Of a stretch of DNA of 64,000 bases, positions 41,727-49,957 are shown in pieces. Position 1 is the first letter of the stretch. Every line of letters starts with the position of its first letter. This stretch comes from VAXT01 sp963698015 (GTDB taxonomy: Bacteria; Actinomycetota; Thermoleophilia; Gaiellales; Gaiellaceae). The notes below the pieces were generated by a model, which was not told the DNA's origin, ran no database searches, and was given only the letters and a program-made list of their open reading frames with translations. The stretch lies in NCBI GenBank assembly GCA_963698015.1, contig OY969109.1, positions 620,001 to 684,000 of the forward strand. Direction: 5' to 3'. Position numbers and translations under genes: made by a program.

Positions 41727-42458
41727 TTAGGCGGGTTTCTCCCAGACGGAGATGTGCTTCGTGCTCTCGCTCGTGAACGGCTCGCGGTTCCAGCTGCTCC
41801 AGCGCTCGCGTAGCGTCATCCCGGCGATGCGGGCCATCAGGTCGAGCTCGGCCGGCCACACGTAGCGGAACGGCATCGACACGAGCCTCCATTGTCCATC
41901 GACAAGTGAGAGGTGATGCGAAATCAGGCCCTGGTTCTCCACGTCGTACTCGTCGATTCCGATGTGCTCAGCACTGAAGTCGAACACCTGGAACCGCTCG
42001 CCCGGAGGAAGCGTCAGCCGGCCGCGAGCGCCGAGCTCGATCACGAAGCAGCCGCCCGGTTCGAGGTGCGCGGCGACGTTCTCGAAGCACGCGACCTGCC
42101 CGTCCTGCGTCGTCAAGTTGCCGATCGTGTTGAAGACGACGTACGCGAGCGAAAACGTGCCGTCCACCTTCGTCGTCGCAAAGTCGCCGATCGCGACCTC
42201 GATCTCGTCCCCGCCGGGCTTCTCGCGCAGCTTCGCGACCATCGCCTCCGAGAGGTCGATCCCGCAAACCCGGATGCCGCGCTCCGAGAGCGGCAGCGCG
42301 ATCCGGCCCGTGCCGATCCCGAGCTCGAGCGCCGCGCCGTCGCCGGCCAGATCCGCGAGGAACTCGACGGCCGGATCGAGCACGGCCGGGTCGAACATGT
42401 CCGCCGCGGCCTCGTCGTAGCGCGCCGCGACCTCGTCGCCGAAGTGGTTTTCCGGCAT
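41727..42458 (-). CDS. SAM-dependent class I methyltransferase
   Basis: 243 residues. Motif I is AALELGIGTGRIALPL (SAM-binding Gly-rich loop), the acidic residue closing strand 2 is in VCGIDLSEAMVAKLRE, and motif post-I is EVAIGDFATTKVDGTFSLAY. It begins MPENHFGDEVAARYDEAAAD. The C-terminal part (YVWPAELDLMARIAGMTLRE) resembles small-molecule methyltransferases, so a metabolite rather than nucleic acid substrate is likely, but which one cannot be said. Confidence 0.85.
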   Translation of the reverse strand: MPENHFGDEVAARYDEAAADMFDPAVLDPAVEFLADLAGDGAALELGIGTGRIALPLSERGIRVCGIDLSEAMVAKLREKPGGDEIEVAIGDFATTKVDGTFSLAYVVFNTIGNLTTQDGQVACFENVAAHLEPGGCFVIELGARGRLTLPPGERFQVFDFSAEHIGIDEYDVENQGLISHHLSLVDGQWRLVSMPFRYVWPAELDLMARIAGMTLRERWSSWNREPFTSESTKHISVWEKPA

Positions 42459-42465
42459 CAGGCCC

Positions 42466-42546
42466 TCAGAGTTTGCGCGCCTCGATGTAGAGCACCCCCG
42501 TGCAGGGGAGGCAGTACGAATTGAGCTCGTCGCCCAAGATCCTCAT
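42466..42546 (-). CDS. Possible 26-residue Cys-containing microprotein
   Basis: A short frame, ATG at 42546 to TGA at 42466, fills the gap between the M28 peptidase stop and the methyltransferase start. It contains Cys-x2-Cys (YCLPCTGVLYIEAR). No ribosome-binding site can be separated from the flanking sequence. It could be a real metal-binding peptide, a remnant, or chance. Confidence 0.3.
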   Translation of the reverse strand: MRILGDELNSYCLPCTGVLYIEARKL

Positions 42547-42552
42547 GGGCGG

Positions 42553-43956
42553 TTAGTTCGCGAGCCGCACCGCGACGACGGCGGCTGCATCCGCCAGCTG
42601 GCCGAGCATGCGGAAGTCGACGTTCGCGATCGTGTCACAGGCCTTGTGGTAGCACGAATCGAACGGAAGATTGGCAGAGCCGCCGATTCGCCGCGCGGAC
42701 GTGGGCGACTTGAGGTCGTCCGCGCCCGTGAACAGGCCGCCGACAGGGATGCCCTGCTCGGCGAACGACGCGTGATCCGACGAGCCGCCGAGCGACTCCT
42801 GCTCGATGGCCAGGTGACGCGCAGCGAAGTAGGCGCGGAATGCGTTCTCGATCCTGCGCGAGCCGCTCGGGCCATCGTCCCCGTCATACACGATCCGGTC
42901 GTAGTTCGGCGAGCCGACCATGTCCAGGTTTATCACGCCTCGAATCCGCTTTCGCTGGCGCGGGCTCAGGCTCTGGACGTAGCTCCTCGAGCCGACGAGC
43001 CCGAGCTCCTCGGCGCCCCAGAACGCGAACCGCAGCCCGTGCTTCGGACGTACGTGCAGACGACGTGCCTGCCGCGCGATCTCGAGGACGGCCGCCGAGC
43101 CCGAGCCGTTGTCGTTGATCCCCGGCCCGTTCGCGACCGAGTCGAGGTGCGCGCCGAGGAGGATCACGCCGCTCTGTCGTCCGGGGAGGTCGGCGATCAC
43201 GTTCGCCGCGCGAGCCCGCCTCGTAGCGACCGAGAGGTCGAGGTGCACGCGAACCGTGCCCGCCTGGGCCAGTTGCGCCAGCTCGGAGCCGACGCCCGAC
43301 GAGATGACGAGCACCGGGATCCGCGTGCCGGGGCCGAAGAGCGTGGCCGAGAGCGGCGCCGTGCGGCCTGGCAGGCCGTCGTTCGCGATCAGCGCGGCCG
43401 CAGCGCCGCCCGCTTGCGCGATCCCCGCCTTCTGCGAGAACGGACAGCCGCCACGCCGCATGAGCGCGATGCCGCCGAGCGGGAAACCGGTGAAGTCCGA
43501 ATCCGCGCAGCCGCTCGAGCCCGAGATCGGGACGACCTGAGCCGTCACGTCCCCGCCGCCCGAGTAGCGCATCGTCAGGAAGTCGCGGTTGCGCTCGTAG
43601 CGAACGAGCCCGGGCAAGACGCGCTCGAACACCGTGGGCTCCGTCTCGCGGAAGTAGTCGAACGAGAAGGTCTTCTGCCGGGGTCGGAGGCCGGCAGCCC
43701 GGAGCTGCCGCACCACATAGGCCACCGACTCCGAGTACCCCGGCGTGCCTGCAGCGCGAGTTCCCTTGTTCCGCTCCGCGACCGCCTCGAGGGCCTCGAG
43801 GTGCGCCTTCAGATGGCCCGGCGTGATCGCGCGGGCCAGCGCCTGAGTCGTGGCCGGCGAGCGGACCGCCGGTTCAGCCTTGTGCCCGTCGGCCGCGCCG
43901 CCGGCTCCTGCAGCGAGCAGGAGACCGATGCCGATCGCCAGAGCGAAACCTCGCAC
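42553..43956 (-). CDS. Secreted M28-family zinc aminopeptidase with PA domain
   Basis: 467 residues from a GTG. Signal peptide RGFALAIGIGLLLAAGAGGA. A protease-associated (PA) insert lies around residues 130-240 (IALMRRGGCPFSQKAGIAQA). The M28 core has the five zinc ligands in order: ILLGAHLDSVANGPGINDNG (His, Asp), FWGAEELGLVGSRSY (Glu pair), VINLDMVGSPNYD (Asp) and the closing His near DSCYHKACDTI. It should cleave N-terminal residues from peptides outside the cytoplasmic membrane. It lies divergent to the YjdI-CDGSH gene with a 76-nt gap. Confidence 0.92.
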   Translation of the reverse strand: MRGFALAIGIGLLLAAGAGGAADGHKAEPAVRSPATTQALARAITPGHLKAHLEALEAVAERNKGTRAAGTPGYSESVAYVVRQLRAAGLRPRQKTFSFDYFRETEPTVFERVLPGLVRYERNRDFLTMRYSGGGDVTAQVVPISGSSGCADSDFTGFPLGGIALMRRGGCPFSQKAGIAQAGGAAAALIANDGLPGRTAPLSATLFGPGTRIPVLVISSGVGSELAQLAQAGTVRVHLDLSVATRRARAANVIADLPGRQSGVILLGAHLDSVANGPGINDNGSGSAAVLEIARQARRLHVRPKHGLRFAFWGAEELGLVGSRSYVQSLSPRQRKRIRGVINLDMVGSPNYDRIVYDGDDGPSGSRRIENAFRAYFAARHLAIEQESLGGSSDHASFAEQGIPVGGLFTGADDLKSPTSARRIGGSANLPFDSCYHKACDTIANVDFRMLGQLADAAAVVAVRLAN

Positions 43957-44020
43957 GTGTCTTGATAGACGGCGCGCTTGCCCGGAAGTTGGACCACTCC
44001 GCAGCCCGCGCCACGGCGGC

Positions 44021-44026
44021 TAGGCT
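44021..44026 (+). promoter_or_regulatory. Leaderless-type -10 box of the YjdI-CDGSH gene
   Basis: TAGGCT lies exactly 6 nt before the GTG at 44033 and no Shine-Dalgarno is present. Confidence 0.5.
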
Positions 44027-44032
44027 GGCCGG

Positions 44033-44464
44033 GTGGCCAAGGTTGGCAAGCCGCTGGTCAAGGAGTATTCGACCGATGAGATCGTCGTCGAGTGGGAACC
44101 GCGGCTCTGCTTCCACTCCGGCAACTGCTCCCGGCTGCTGCCCCGGGTCTTCGATCGCGATCGCCGTCCCTGGGTGAAGGCGGATGAGGCCTCCGCGGAC
44201 GAGATCGAGAGGACCGTCGCCGTGTGCCCGTCGGGCGCGCTCCGGTCGAGACGGCTCAAGGGCGTGAGCGTCAAGCCGCGGCAGCGGTTCGAGATCTGCG
44301 CGTCCGCGGGCGGGCCGCTGCTCGTCACCGGCGGCGTGCGCATCGTCGACGCGGAGGGCAACGTCCTCTACGAAGGCGAGCGCGCCTCGCTCTGCCGGTG
44401 CGGCGGCTCGTCGAACAAGCCGTTCTGCGACGGGACGCATAGGAGCAACGGCTTCGAGGGCTAG
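44033..44464 (+). CDS. YjdI-type monocluster ferredoxin fused to a CDGSH iron-sulfur domain
   Basis: 143 residues. The N-terminal Fer4_19 (YjdI) module has EWEPRLCFHSGNCSRLLPRV and RTVAVCPSGALRSRR. The C-terminal CDGSH module ends ASLCRCGGSSNKPFCDGTHR, giving the C-x-C-x(2)-S-x(3)-P-x-C-D-G-x-H ligands of a 2Fe-2S cluster. So one cytoplasmic protein should carry two small iron-sulfur centres. It overlaps by 1 nt the next gene, a glutaredoxin-GNAT fusion. In E. coli yjdI and the GNAT gene yjdJ are also adjacent, which supports a shared but unknown role in redox or iron stress. Confidence 0.9.
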   Translation: MAKVGKPLVKEYSTDEIVVEWEPRLCFHSGNCSRLLPRVFDRDRRPWVKADEASADEIERTVAVCPSGALRSRRLKGVSVKPRQRFEICASAGGPLLVTGGVRIVDAEGNVLYEGERASLCRCGGSSNKPFCDGTHRSNGFEG

Positions 44465-45135
44465 TGCTGACGCTGTACCAGGCAGAGTGGTGCCCGTTCT
44501 CGGGCGCGGTGCGCGAGATCCTCACCGAGCTCGGCCTCGACTTCGTGGCGCGCCAGGTCGAGCCGTGGCCCGAGCAGCGAGCCGCACTCAGGGCTGTTTC
44601 GGGCTCCGACCGGATCCCGGCGCTCGAGACCGAGGACGGCCGCTTCTTCAGCGGGACGCGCGCGATCTACGGCTACCTGCGCCAACTCGAGGGCTGGGAG
44701 CACGCCACTGAGCACCGGCGCCGCTTCGTCGACCACGTGCCGGCGCGCGAGTCGGATGCCGTCGGCCAGCTCGTCGAGCTCTTCGAGCCCTCCAAGGAGG
44801 CCGAGATCACGGCCGCGCCGGAGGACGCCGAGGTCGTCGACGTGCCCGAGTCGTCGCAGTACGAGCTCCAGCTCGGAGCCCGGCGCATCGGCGTCGCCGC
44901 ATACCACCGCCGCCAGAACAGCAACCGGATCGCGTTCCTGCACACGGAGGTCGACCCGGCCTGCGAAGGACGCGGCTTCGGCAGCAAGCTCGTCGCGGCC
45001 GCGCTCGAGGACGTGCGCCGGAAGGGCCTCGAGGTCGTCCCGCTCTGCCCGTTCATGGCGCACTACATGGCGAGTCATCCCGAGGTGCACGACCTCCTCG
45101 CCTCGGGCCACCGCGACCGCGTCACCGCCGCCTAG
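44464..45135 (+). CDS. Glutaredoxin/GST-N domain fused to a YjdJ-type GNAT acetyltransferase
   Basis: 223 residues from a GTG sharing one base with the upstream TAG. Residues 1-80 are a glutaredoxin/GST N-terminal fold: LYQAEWCPFSGAVREILTEL (single Cys-x2-Ser site), DRIPALETEDGRFFSGTRAI. A linker follows, then residues about 130-218 match the small GNAT family of YjdJ: YELQLGARRIGVAAYHRR, FLHTEVDPACEGRGFGSKLV (acetyl-CoA loop) and VVPLCPFMAHYMASHPEVHD. The substrate could be an oxidised or electrophilic metabolite (inference). It converges with the flavin monooxygenase gene on a shared CTAG. Confidence 0.88.
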   Translation: MLTLYQAEWCPFSGAVREILTELGLDFVARQVEPWPEQRAALRAVSGSDRIPALETEDGRFFSGTRAIYGYLRQLEGWEHATEHRRRFVDHVPARESDAVGQLVELFEPSKEAEITAAPEDAEVVDVPESSQYELQLGARRIGVAAYHRRQNSNRIAFLHTEVDPACEGRGFGSKLVAAALEDVRRKGLEVVPLCPFMAHYMASHPEVHDLLASGHRDRVTAA

Positions 45136-46241
45136 GCCGTCACGAGGGCTCGGCTCGGCTCCTTCGCAGCCCGCCTGCGCTGGTCTGCAATGTGCTTGGC
45201 GACGTAAGCGGCGTCCCGACCACGGCCCGGCAGCACGTCGGACGAGAACGAGTACTGGAACACCAGCCCGAGGAAGTACAGGCCCGGCTCCGATTCGACG
45301 ACGCCGCGCGTGTGCTCGGGCTGGCCGGCCTCGTCGAAGACCGGCAGGTCGATCCAGCCGAAGTCCGTCCGGAAGCCGGTGCACCAGATCACGTTCGCGA
45401 CGTCGAGCACCCGTCCGTCCTCCAGCACCGGCCGTCCGTTCTCTACGCCGGTCATGCGCGGGACGCGCTCGACGCCGGCCTCGGCGAGCTCCTTCGACTT
45501 CGTCCGGATCAGCGGGTCGGCTTCCTGGAGCAGCTTCGGGCCGACCTTCCGGCCGATCGGGTTGCCGCGCGAGATTACTCGGTGCCCCAGGAACCGGAAG
45601 ACACGGAAGCCCGGGCGGAACGGCAGCGTGCCGTGCTTGACCGGAATCTCACTGAGCTTCGGGCCGGAGAGCAGCACGCGATGCATCTGACAAAGCTCGA
45701 CGGCGAGCTCAGCACCCGAGTTGCCGGCCCCGACGAGCAGGACGGCGCCCTCTTGGAGCTGTGACGGATTGCGGTACGCAGCCGAGTGGAGCCGCACGAT
45801 CCGCGGGTCGAGCTCGGCCGCGAACGCGGGGGTCTTCGGAATGTTGTGTGCGCCGGTTGCCACGATCACGTTCTCGGCCTCGTAGAGCTCCTCGCCACAC
45901 GAGATGACGAAGCGACCGTCGACCTTTTCAAGCCGCTCGACCTCGACGCCGTTCCGGACCGGCAGCTCGAAGTGCGCGGCGTACGACTCGAGGTAGTCAG
46001 CCATCTCGTCCTTCGTCGCGAACGACCAGTTCGGCATGTCCAGCCGCTTGCCGGGGAGCCCGCTGAAGTGCGCAGGCGTGAAGAGGCGCAGCGAATCCCA
46101 GCGGTTGCGCCACGCGTCGCCGATCCGCTCGTTCGCGTCGAGGATGACAAAGGGCCGGCGGCGCTTCGCCAGGTGGTAGCCGGCGGTCAGACCCGCCTGG
46201 CCTCCGCCGATGATCACGGTCTCTACGTGGTTGCTGTTCAT
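45132..46241 (-). CDS. Flavin-containing monooxygenase-like NAD(P)H oxidoreductase
   Basis: 369 residues, GGAGG leader. FAD motif ETVIIGGGQAGLTAGYHLAK near the start, the segment RWDSLRLFTPAHFSGLPGKR typical of class B flavoprotein monooxygenases, the second dinucleotide site AVLLVGAGNSGAELAVELCQ, and VIWCTGFRTDFGWIDLPVFD near the C-terminus. This is the YhiN/CzcO-like group acting on small organic substrates. The substrate is unknown; a downstream ABM-like protein gene sits 26 nt upstream of its start on the same strand. Confidence 0.88.
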   Translation of the reverse strand: MNSNHVETVIIGGGQAGLTAGYHLAKRRRPFVILDANERIGDAWRNRWDSLRLFTPAHFSGLPGKRLDMPNWSFATKDEMADYLESYAAHFELPVRNGVEVERLEKVDGRFVISCGEELYEAENVIVATGAHNIPKTPAFAAELDPRIVRLHSAAYRNPSQLQEGAVLLVGAGNSGAELAVELCQMHRVLLSGPKLSEIPVKHGTLPFRPGFRVFRFLGHRVISRGNPIGRKVGPKLLQEADPLIRTKSKELAEAGVERVPRMTGVENGRPVLEDGRVLDVANVIWCTGFRTDFGWIDLPVFDEAGQPEHTRGVVESEPGLYFLGLVFQYSFSSDVLPGRGRDAAYVAKHIADQRRRAAKEPSRALVTA

Positions 46242-46267
46242 CTCGAAACCTCCAGTTGGTCGTTCGT

Positions 46268-46540
46268 TCAGTCCATCGCGGCGTGCACCGGCCAGAGCTC
46301 GCGGCGCGGCAGCCTGCGCACGCCCGCATCTCGCAGCGCCGGGATGTAGTGCTCTCGGAAGAACCGGTCGGCGTCCTCTTCGGACTCCCAGACCTCGACG
46401 ACGCGCCAGCCGCCGGTCGGGCCCGGGCCTGCGATGTGGAAGATCCCGCCGGCCGGCTTACGCGAGCCGAGCCGACGTCGGACCCGCTCGTACGTCTCCT
46501 GTGAGCCCTCCGCGCTTTCGACCAGCAGTGCGACGGCCAC
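46268..46540 (-). CDS. ABM-like dimeric alpha/beta-barrel protein
   Basis: 90 residues from a GTG with an AAAGGAGG leader. The pattern VALLVESAEGSQETYERVRR then GWRVVEVWESEEDADRFFRE is that of antibiotic-biosynthesis-monooxygenase-like ferredoxin folds, which act on small aromatic or quinone substrates or simply bind them. It is probably transcribed with the flavin monooxygenase, making a plausible two-component oxygenation unit (inference). Confidence 0.75.
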   Translation of the reverse strand: MAVALLVESAEGSQETYERVRRRLGSRKPAGGIFHIAGPGPTGGWRVVEVWESEEDADRFFREHYIPALRDAGVRRLPRRELWPVHAAMD

Positions 46541-46653
46541 GTCGCCTCCTTTCGTCTCTCACGAGCACGCTAGGAGGGGGACGGCGGCGGCGCATCGCGC
46601 GGATCCGCCAACTTGGCGCGAACCGTTCGTGGTCATTTCTGACCACTGGTTGG

Positions 46654-48291
46654 TCAGACGAGCTCGTGCTGGAACGCGAAGGCGGTCGCCGCCGTTCGCG
46701 AGGTGACGCCGAGCTTGGCGAAGATGTTCTGCAGGTGGCGAGCGACCGTGTGCTCGCTGACGACGAGCTTGGTGGCGATCTCGCGGTTCGTCTTGCCGGC
46801 CGCGACGAGGCGGAGCACCTCCAGTTCTCGTGCGCTCAGGCCATGCGAGTCGGGAGCCGTCGAGTCGCCGAGCAGGTCGATGCGCGCGATGTCCGGCGCG
46901 GCGGCCAGGCGCTCGAAGACCTCACGGGCCGCCCCGAGCTCGAGCGCCGCACTCTCCTCGTCGCCGAGAGCTCGGCACGCCAGTCCGACGGGAACGCGCA
47001 CGCGGGCCACCTCGTACGGCGCGTCCAGCTCCTGCCACAGGCCGGCCGCCTGCCGAAGGGCAGCAAGCGCCGCTCCGGGATCGCCGCCGGCCAGCTCGAC
47101 CTCGCCCCGGACGCGGGCCGCGATCGCGTCGAGCATGGCACGCTTGCCTGTCGCTGCGATCCCGGCGAGCTCGTCGGCTGCGCGGCGGGCCTCGTCGAGA
47201 TCGCCCGCGGCGAGCATCGCCTCGACGTGGGCGGGAATCACCGTCGCAAGCGCAAACGGCCCGGCCGCTTCGGCGGCTGCGCGCCGGGTCATCGCGGCAG
47301 CGGCCTCGACGTCGCCCTGGGCGAGCCGGAGCAGCGCCAGCCCCGGCTGCGGCTCCCGGCCGAATTCGCTCGCGCGGCGATACGCCGCCTCGGCTTCCGC
47401 AAAGTCTCCCTGGAGGCGATGCAGCTCGCCTTGCTGGTAGAGGGCCTGTCCTGCGGCCGCCCGGTTCGCCGCCTCCTCGCAGCGCTCCCGGGCCAGCTTG
47501 GCCTCGGCGAGCGCGTCTCGCCACTCGCCGTGTAGCTGCTTCAGACCGGCTCGGTGCGCAAGACAGCGGCCCGTGAAGGAGACCATCTGCGGCTGCCCGT
47601 CGCACCACCGCGTCAGCTCATCCGTCCACTCCTGGGCGCGGCGCACCTCGAAGGCCTCCTCGCAACCGGCGATCACTCCGCAGTAGACGATGCCCGCGAC
47701 CACCGGCGACACCGAGTCGGCCGTCACGCCGACCATCGCCTCGTCCAGGAGCCGCAGGCCCTCGTCGAGCGCCCCCTGCTTGATGCGCATCACGCCTTGC
47801 GCATGGAGCGCGACCGCGGCCAGGTCTGCGTCGCCGAAGCGGTGCGCGATCTCGATCGCTTCGGCCGCGGCCTCAACCGCAGCGTCGTAGTCGCCGGCGG
47901 CTTCACGCTGGAACACGAGGGGGACCAGGAGCCAGCCCTGCTCGGCGCACTCGCGCCCTTCCCGCTCGACGAGCCTCTCGGCCCGGCCGAACCAGCCGCT
48001 CGCCGGCCCCAGCTCGCCCCTGATTGCGAGCGTCATCCCCAGCCAGCCCGCACTTCGCGCTGCTGCGAGATTGTCCCCGCGGTCGATGTGCGCGAGGTGA
48101 GCGCGTTCCAGCAGGGCCAGGTACTCGTCCATCCGGCCGACCAGCGAGGCGGCCGTCGCCAGCAGATCGAGGTCCCTTGCCTCCAGCGGGTCGACGCGGT
48201 CGGCTGCGGACAGCGCCGTATAGGCGTCGAGCCAGGCCCGCCTCTCGAATGAGGTGCGGCCGCGCTCGAGCTCATTCGAGGCATCGACCAC
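46654..48291 (-). CDS. LuxR-family transcriptional regulator with long TPR-like sensor region
   Basis: 545 residues from a GTG at 48291, chosen because TATCGT stands 6 nt before it; an upstream in-frame GTG at 48309 lacks such a site. The N-terminal about 470 residues are helical repeats (ERRAWLDAYTALSAADRVDP, AAGQALYQQGELHRLQGDFA), TPR-like as in MalT-type regulators but without a visible STAND ATPase. The C-terminal HTH is GLSARELEVLRLVAAGKTNR with EIATKLVVSEHTVARHLQNI. It lies upstream of the ABM/flavin-monooxygenase pair on the same strand, and probably controls it. Confidence 0.88.
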   Translation of the reverse strand: MVDASNELERGRTSFERRAWLDAYTALSAADRVDPLEARDLDLLATAASLVGRMDEYLALLERAHLAHIDRGDNLAAARSAGWLGMTLAIRGELGPASGWFGRAERLVEREGRECAEQGWLLVPLVFQREAAGDYDAAVEAAAEAIEIAHRFGDADLAAVALHAQGVMRIKQGALDEGLRLLDEAMVGVTADSVSPVVAGIVYCGVIAGCEEAFEVRRAQEWTDELTRWCDGQPQMVSFTGRCLAHRAGLKQLHGEWRDALAEAKLARERCEEAANRAAAGQALYQQGELHRLQGDFAEAEAAYRRASEFGREPQPGLALLRLAQGDVEAAAAMTRRAAAEAAGPFALATVIPAHVEAMLAAGDLDEARRAADELAGIAATGKRAMLDAIAARVRGEVELAGGDPGAALAALRQAAGLWQELDAPYEVARVRVPVGLACRALGDEESAALELGAAREVFERLAAAPDIARIDLLGDSTAPDSHGLSARELEVLRLVAAGKTNREIATKLVVSEHTVARHLQNIFAKLGVTSRTAATAFAFQHELV

Positions 48292-48328
48292 GGGCCCACG
48301 ATATGCCACGACGGACTAAGGTTGTCCC
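48292..48328. promoter_or_regulatory. Divergent leaderless-type promoters
   Basis: ACGATA at 48298-48303 reads TATCGT on the minus strand, 6 nt before the LuxR gene GTG (48291). TAAGGT at 48317-48322 lies 6 nt before the GTG at 48329 on the plus strand. Confidence 0.55.
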
Positions 48329-48511
48329 GTGCGGATCCTCCTCGGCATCGTCATCGTCCTCTTCCTCATCCTCTGGGCGCGGGCTGTGATCGACGTGTTC
48401 AGGCGACACGACCTCTCGGTAGGCGGCAAGGCGGGCTGGACGATCTTCATGCTGATTCTTCCGTTCATCGGGCTGCTCGTGTACACGATGTTGCGGCCCG
48501 CGAACGCCTAG
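48329..48511 (+). CDS. PLDc_N-type small membrane protein
   Basis: 60 residues with two helices: RILLGIVIVLFLILWARAVI and AGWTIFMLILPFIGLLVYTM, linked by VFRRHDLSVGGK. This is the PLDc_N module (normally the membrane anchor of cardiolipin synthases), here alone as often in actinobacteria. Leaderless-type GTG start; 7 nt from the flavin reductase gene, so co-transcribed. Confidence 0.82.
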   Translation: MRILLGIVIVLFLILWARAVIDVFRRHDLSVGGKAGWTIFMLILPFIGLLVYTMLRPANA

Positions 48512-48518
48512 CGGTTCG

Positions 48519-49121
48519 GTGCCTCTGAAGATCGTCGGCCTAGGCGGCTCGCTCGCGACGCGATCCCGGAGCCGCGGGGCGCTCGAGACCGCGCTCGCGG
48601 GGGCTCTGGAAGCCGACGCCGAGACCGAGCTCCTCGACATTCGGGCGCTCGACCTGCCGCTGTACAGCCCGGAAGAGGAGCCCAGCCCGAGCACGCTGGC
48701 GATGGTCGAGGCCCTCGAGAGCGCGGACGGCCTGCTCTGGAGCAGCCCCCTCTATCAGGGCTCGGTCGCGGGCTCGTTCAAGAACGCCATCGACTGGCTG
48801 CACCTGCCCAGCGGGAACGTGTACCTCACCGACAAGGCGATCGGCCTGATCAGCGTGGCCGGCGGGACACACGGGCTGCAGGCGATCAATGCGATGGAGT
48901 TCTCGGTGCGCGCGCTCCGCGGGTGGGCGGTGCCGTACGTCGTCCCGGTTCCGGGCGCTGCCTTCGAGGACGACCGCGTCGTCGACCCGGGCGTCGAGCG
49001 CCAGCTGAACATGCTCGGCAGCGAGGTCGTCCGCCTCGCCGACCACTTCGCGGTGCACGAGGCGCCGGACCACGCAACCGAGTGCGCACGGGCGCGCGAC
49101 CGGGTAGCGTCGGCCGCCTGA
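48519..49121 (+). CDS. NADPH-dependent FMN reductase
   Basis: 200 residues from a GTG. The flavodoxin-like fold shows KIVGLGGSLATRSRSRGALE (FMN phosphate loop), ALDLPLYSPEEEPS, GLLWSSPLYQGSVAGSFKNA and GLISVAGGTHGLQAINAMEF. Such enzymes supply reduced flavin to monooxygenases or reduce quinones and azo compounds. The neighbouring flavin monooxygenase and ABM protein could be users, though they are on the other strand. The TGA overlaps the next ATG by 1 nt. Confidence 0.88.
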   Translation: MPLKIVGLGGSLATRSRSRGALETALAGALEADAETELLDIRALDLPLYSPEEEPSPSTLAMVEALESADGLLWSSPLYQGSVAGSFKNAIDWLHLPSGNVYLTDKAIGLISVAGGTHGLQAINAMEFSVRALRGWAVPYVVPVPGAAFEDDRVVDPGVERQLNMLGSEVVRLADHFAVHEAPDHATECARARDRVASAA

Positions 49122-49411
49122 TGTCGGCGGTCCTGTACATCGAGCACGCGGTTCGGGACTTCGACGCGTGGAAGCGCGCATTCGAGAGCGACCCGGTCGG
49201 CCGCGAGCAGGGCGGCGTGCGCCGGTACCGGATCCTGCGCGGCACGGAGGACCCGAACTTGGTCGTCATCGAGCTCGAGTTCGACGGCACGGCCGAGGCC
49301 GAGGCGTTCGCCGGCAAGCTGCGCGAGCTCTGGGGCCGCGTCACCGACGAGCTCGGGCTGACAGGTCGGCGGCTGGAGATCTTCGAGTTCGCCGAAGCCG
49401 TCGAGTACTAG
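49121..49411 (+). CDS. Small ferredoxin-fold (ABM-like) protein
   Basis: 96 residues: VLYIEHAVRDFDAWKRAFES, YRILRGTEDPNLVVIELEFD and AEAFAGKLRELWGRVTDEL. This is the dimeric alpha/beta-barrel pattern of antibiotic-monooxygenase-like and related small proteins. Coupled to the FMN reductase by a TGATG overlap, so the pair may be a reductase and its oxygenase or binding partner (inference). It shares CTAG (49408-49411) with the converging GNAT gene. Confidence 0.72.
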   Translation: MSAVLYIEHAVRDFDAWKRAFESDPVGREQGGVRRYRILRGTEDPNLVVIELEFDGTAEAEAFAGKLRELWGRVTDELGLTGRRLEIFEFAEAVEY

Positions 49412-49920
49412 TCGCGCTCCTGCCGGACGAGCGCCTGCAGCTCGTCGTCGTCCGGGTCGACGAACTCCCGGACGACGCGGAAGCCCGCTTTCTCGAAGGC
49501 CCGGAGCGAGGCCGTGTTCCTCACGTCCGGGTCGGCGGTGCACGCGGTCGTCGCGGGCCGCGCGAAGACGACCTCGTCCACGAAGCCGCGGATCAGCTCG
49601 GTGCCCAGCCCGCGTCCCGTCCTCGCCTCGTCGCCGATGAAGAGGTCGAGCCCGGCGGTCCCCGCGCCCTCGCCGATCAGCGCCGCATAGTCCGGGTAGT
49701 CGGAGACGAGGTACGTCTGGATCATCCCGAGCGGCTCGCCGTCGAGGAGCGCGAGGTAGTGCTCCGTCGGCTCGGTGCCCTCGATCGTCGGCAGGTAGTG
49801 CTCCTCGACCTCCTCGAACGTCTTGCGCGCGGTCCACCAGCGGACGACGTGGGGACGCTGGTGCCACTCGTGGACGAGCGGCAGATCGTCGCGGGTCAGC
49901 GGCCGGAAGCTGATCGCCAT
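49408..49920 (-). CDS. AAC(6')/IucB-like GNAT acetyltransferase
   Basis: 170 residues from the ATG at 49920 (MAISFRPLTRDDLPLVHEW). The opening VHEWHQRPHVVRWW, then YLALLDGEPLGMIQTYLVSD and GLDLFIGDEARTGRGLGTEL (acetyl-CoA P-loop) and ADPDVRNTASLRAFEKAGFR, match the Acetyltransf_8 group containing aminoglycoside 6'-N-acetyltransferases and siderophore acetylases. An actual resistance function is not shown by sequence alone; chromosomal relatives usually act on other amines. Confidence 0.85.
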   Translation of the reverse strand: MAISFRPLTRDDLPLVHEWHQRPHVVRWWTARKTFEEVEEHYLPTIEGTEPTEHYLALLDGEPLGMIQTYLVSDYPDYAALIGEGAGTAGLDLFIGDEARTGRGLGTELIRGFVDEVVFARPATTACTADPDVRNTASLRAFEKAGFRVVREFVDPDDDELQALVRQERD

Positions 49921-49957
49921 CGCAAGGGGATGATCGCCGAGGCGCGAAGTCGGGCGC

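Noticed and set aside
49408..49920. Aminoglycoside resistance gene call for the GNAT enzyme
   Set aside because: The AAC(6')/IucB-like family includes many enzymes with other amine substrates, and nothing in the sequence or context shows drug acetylation.
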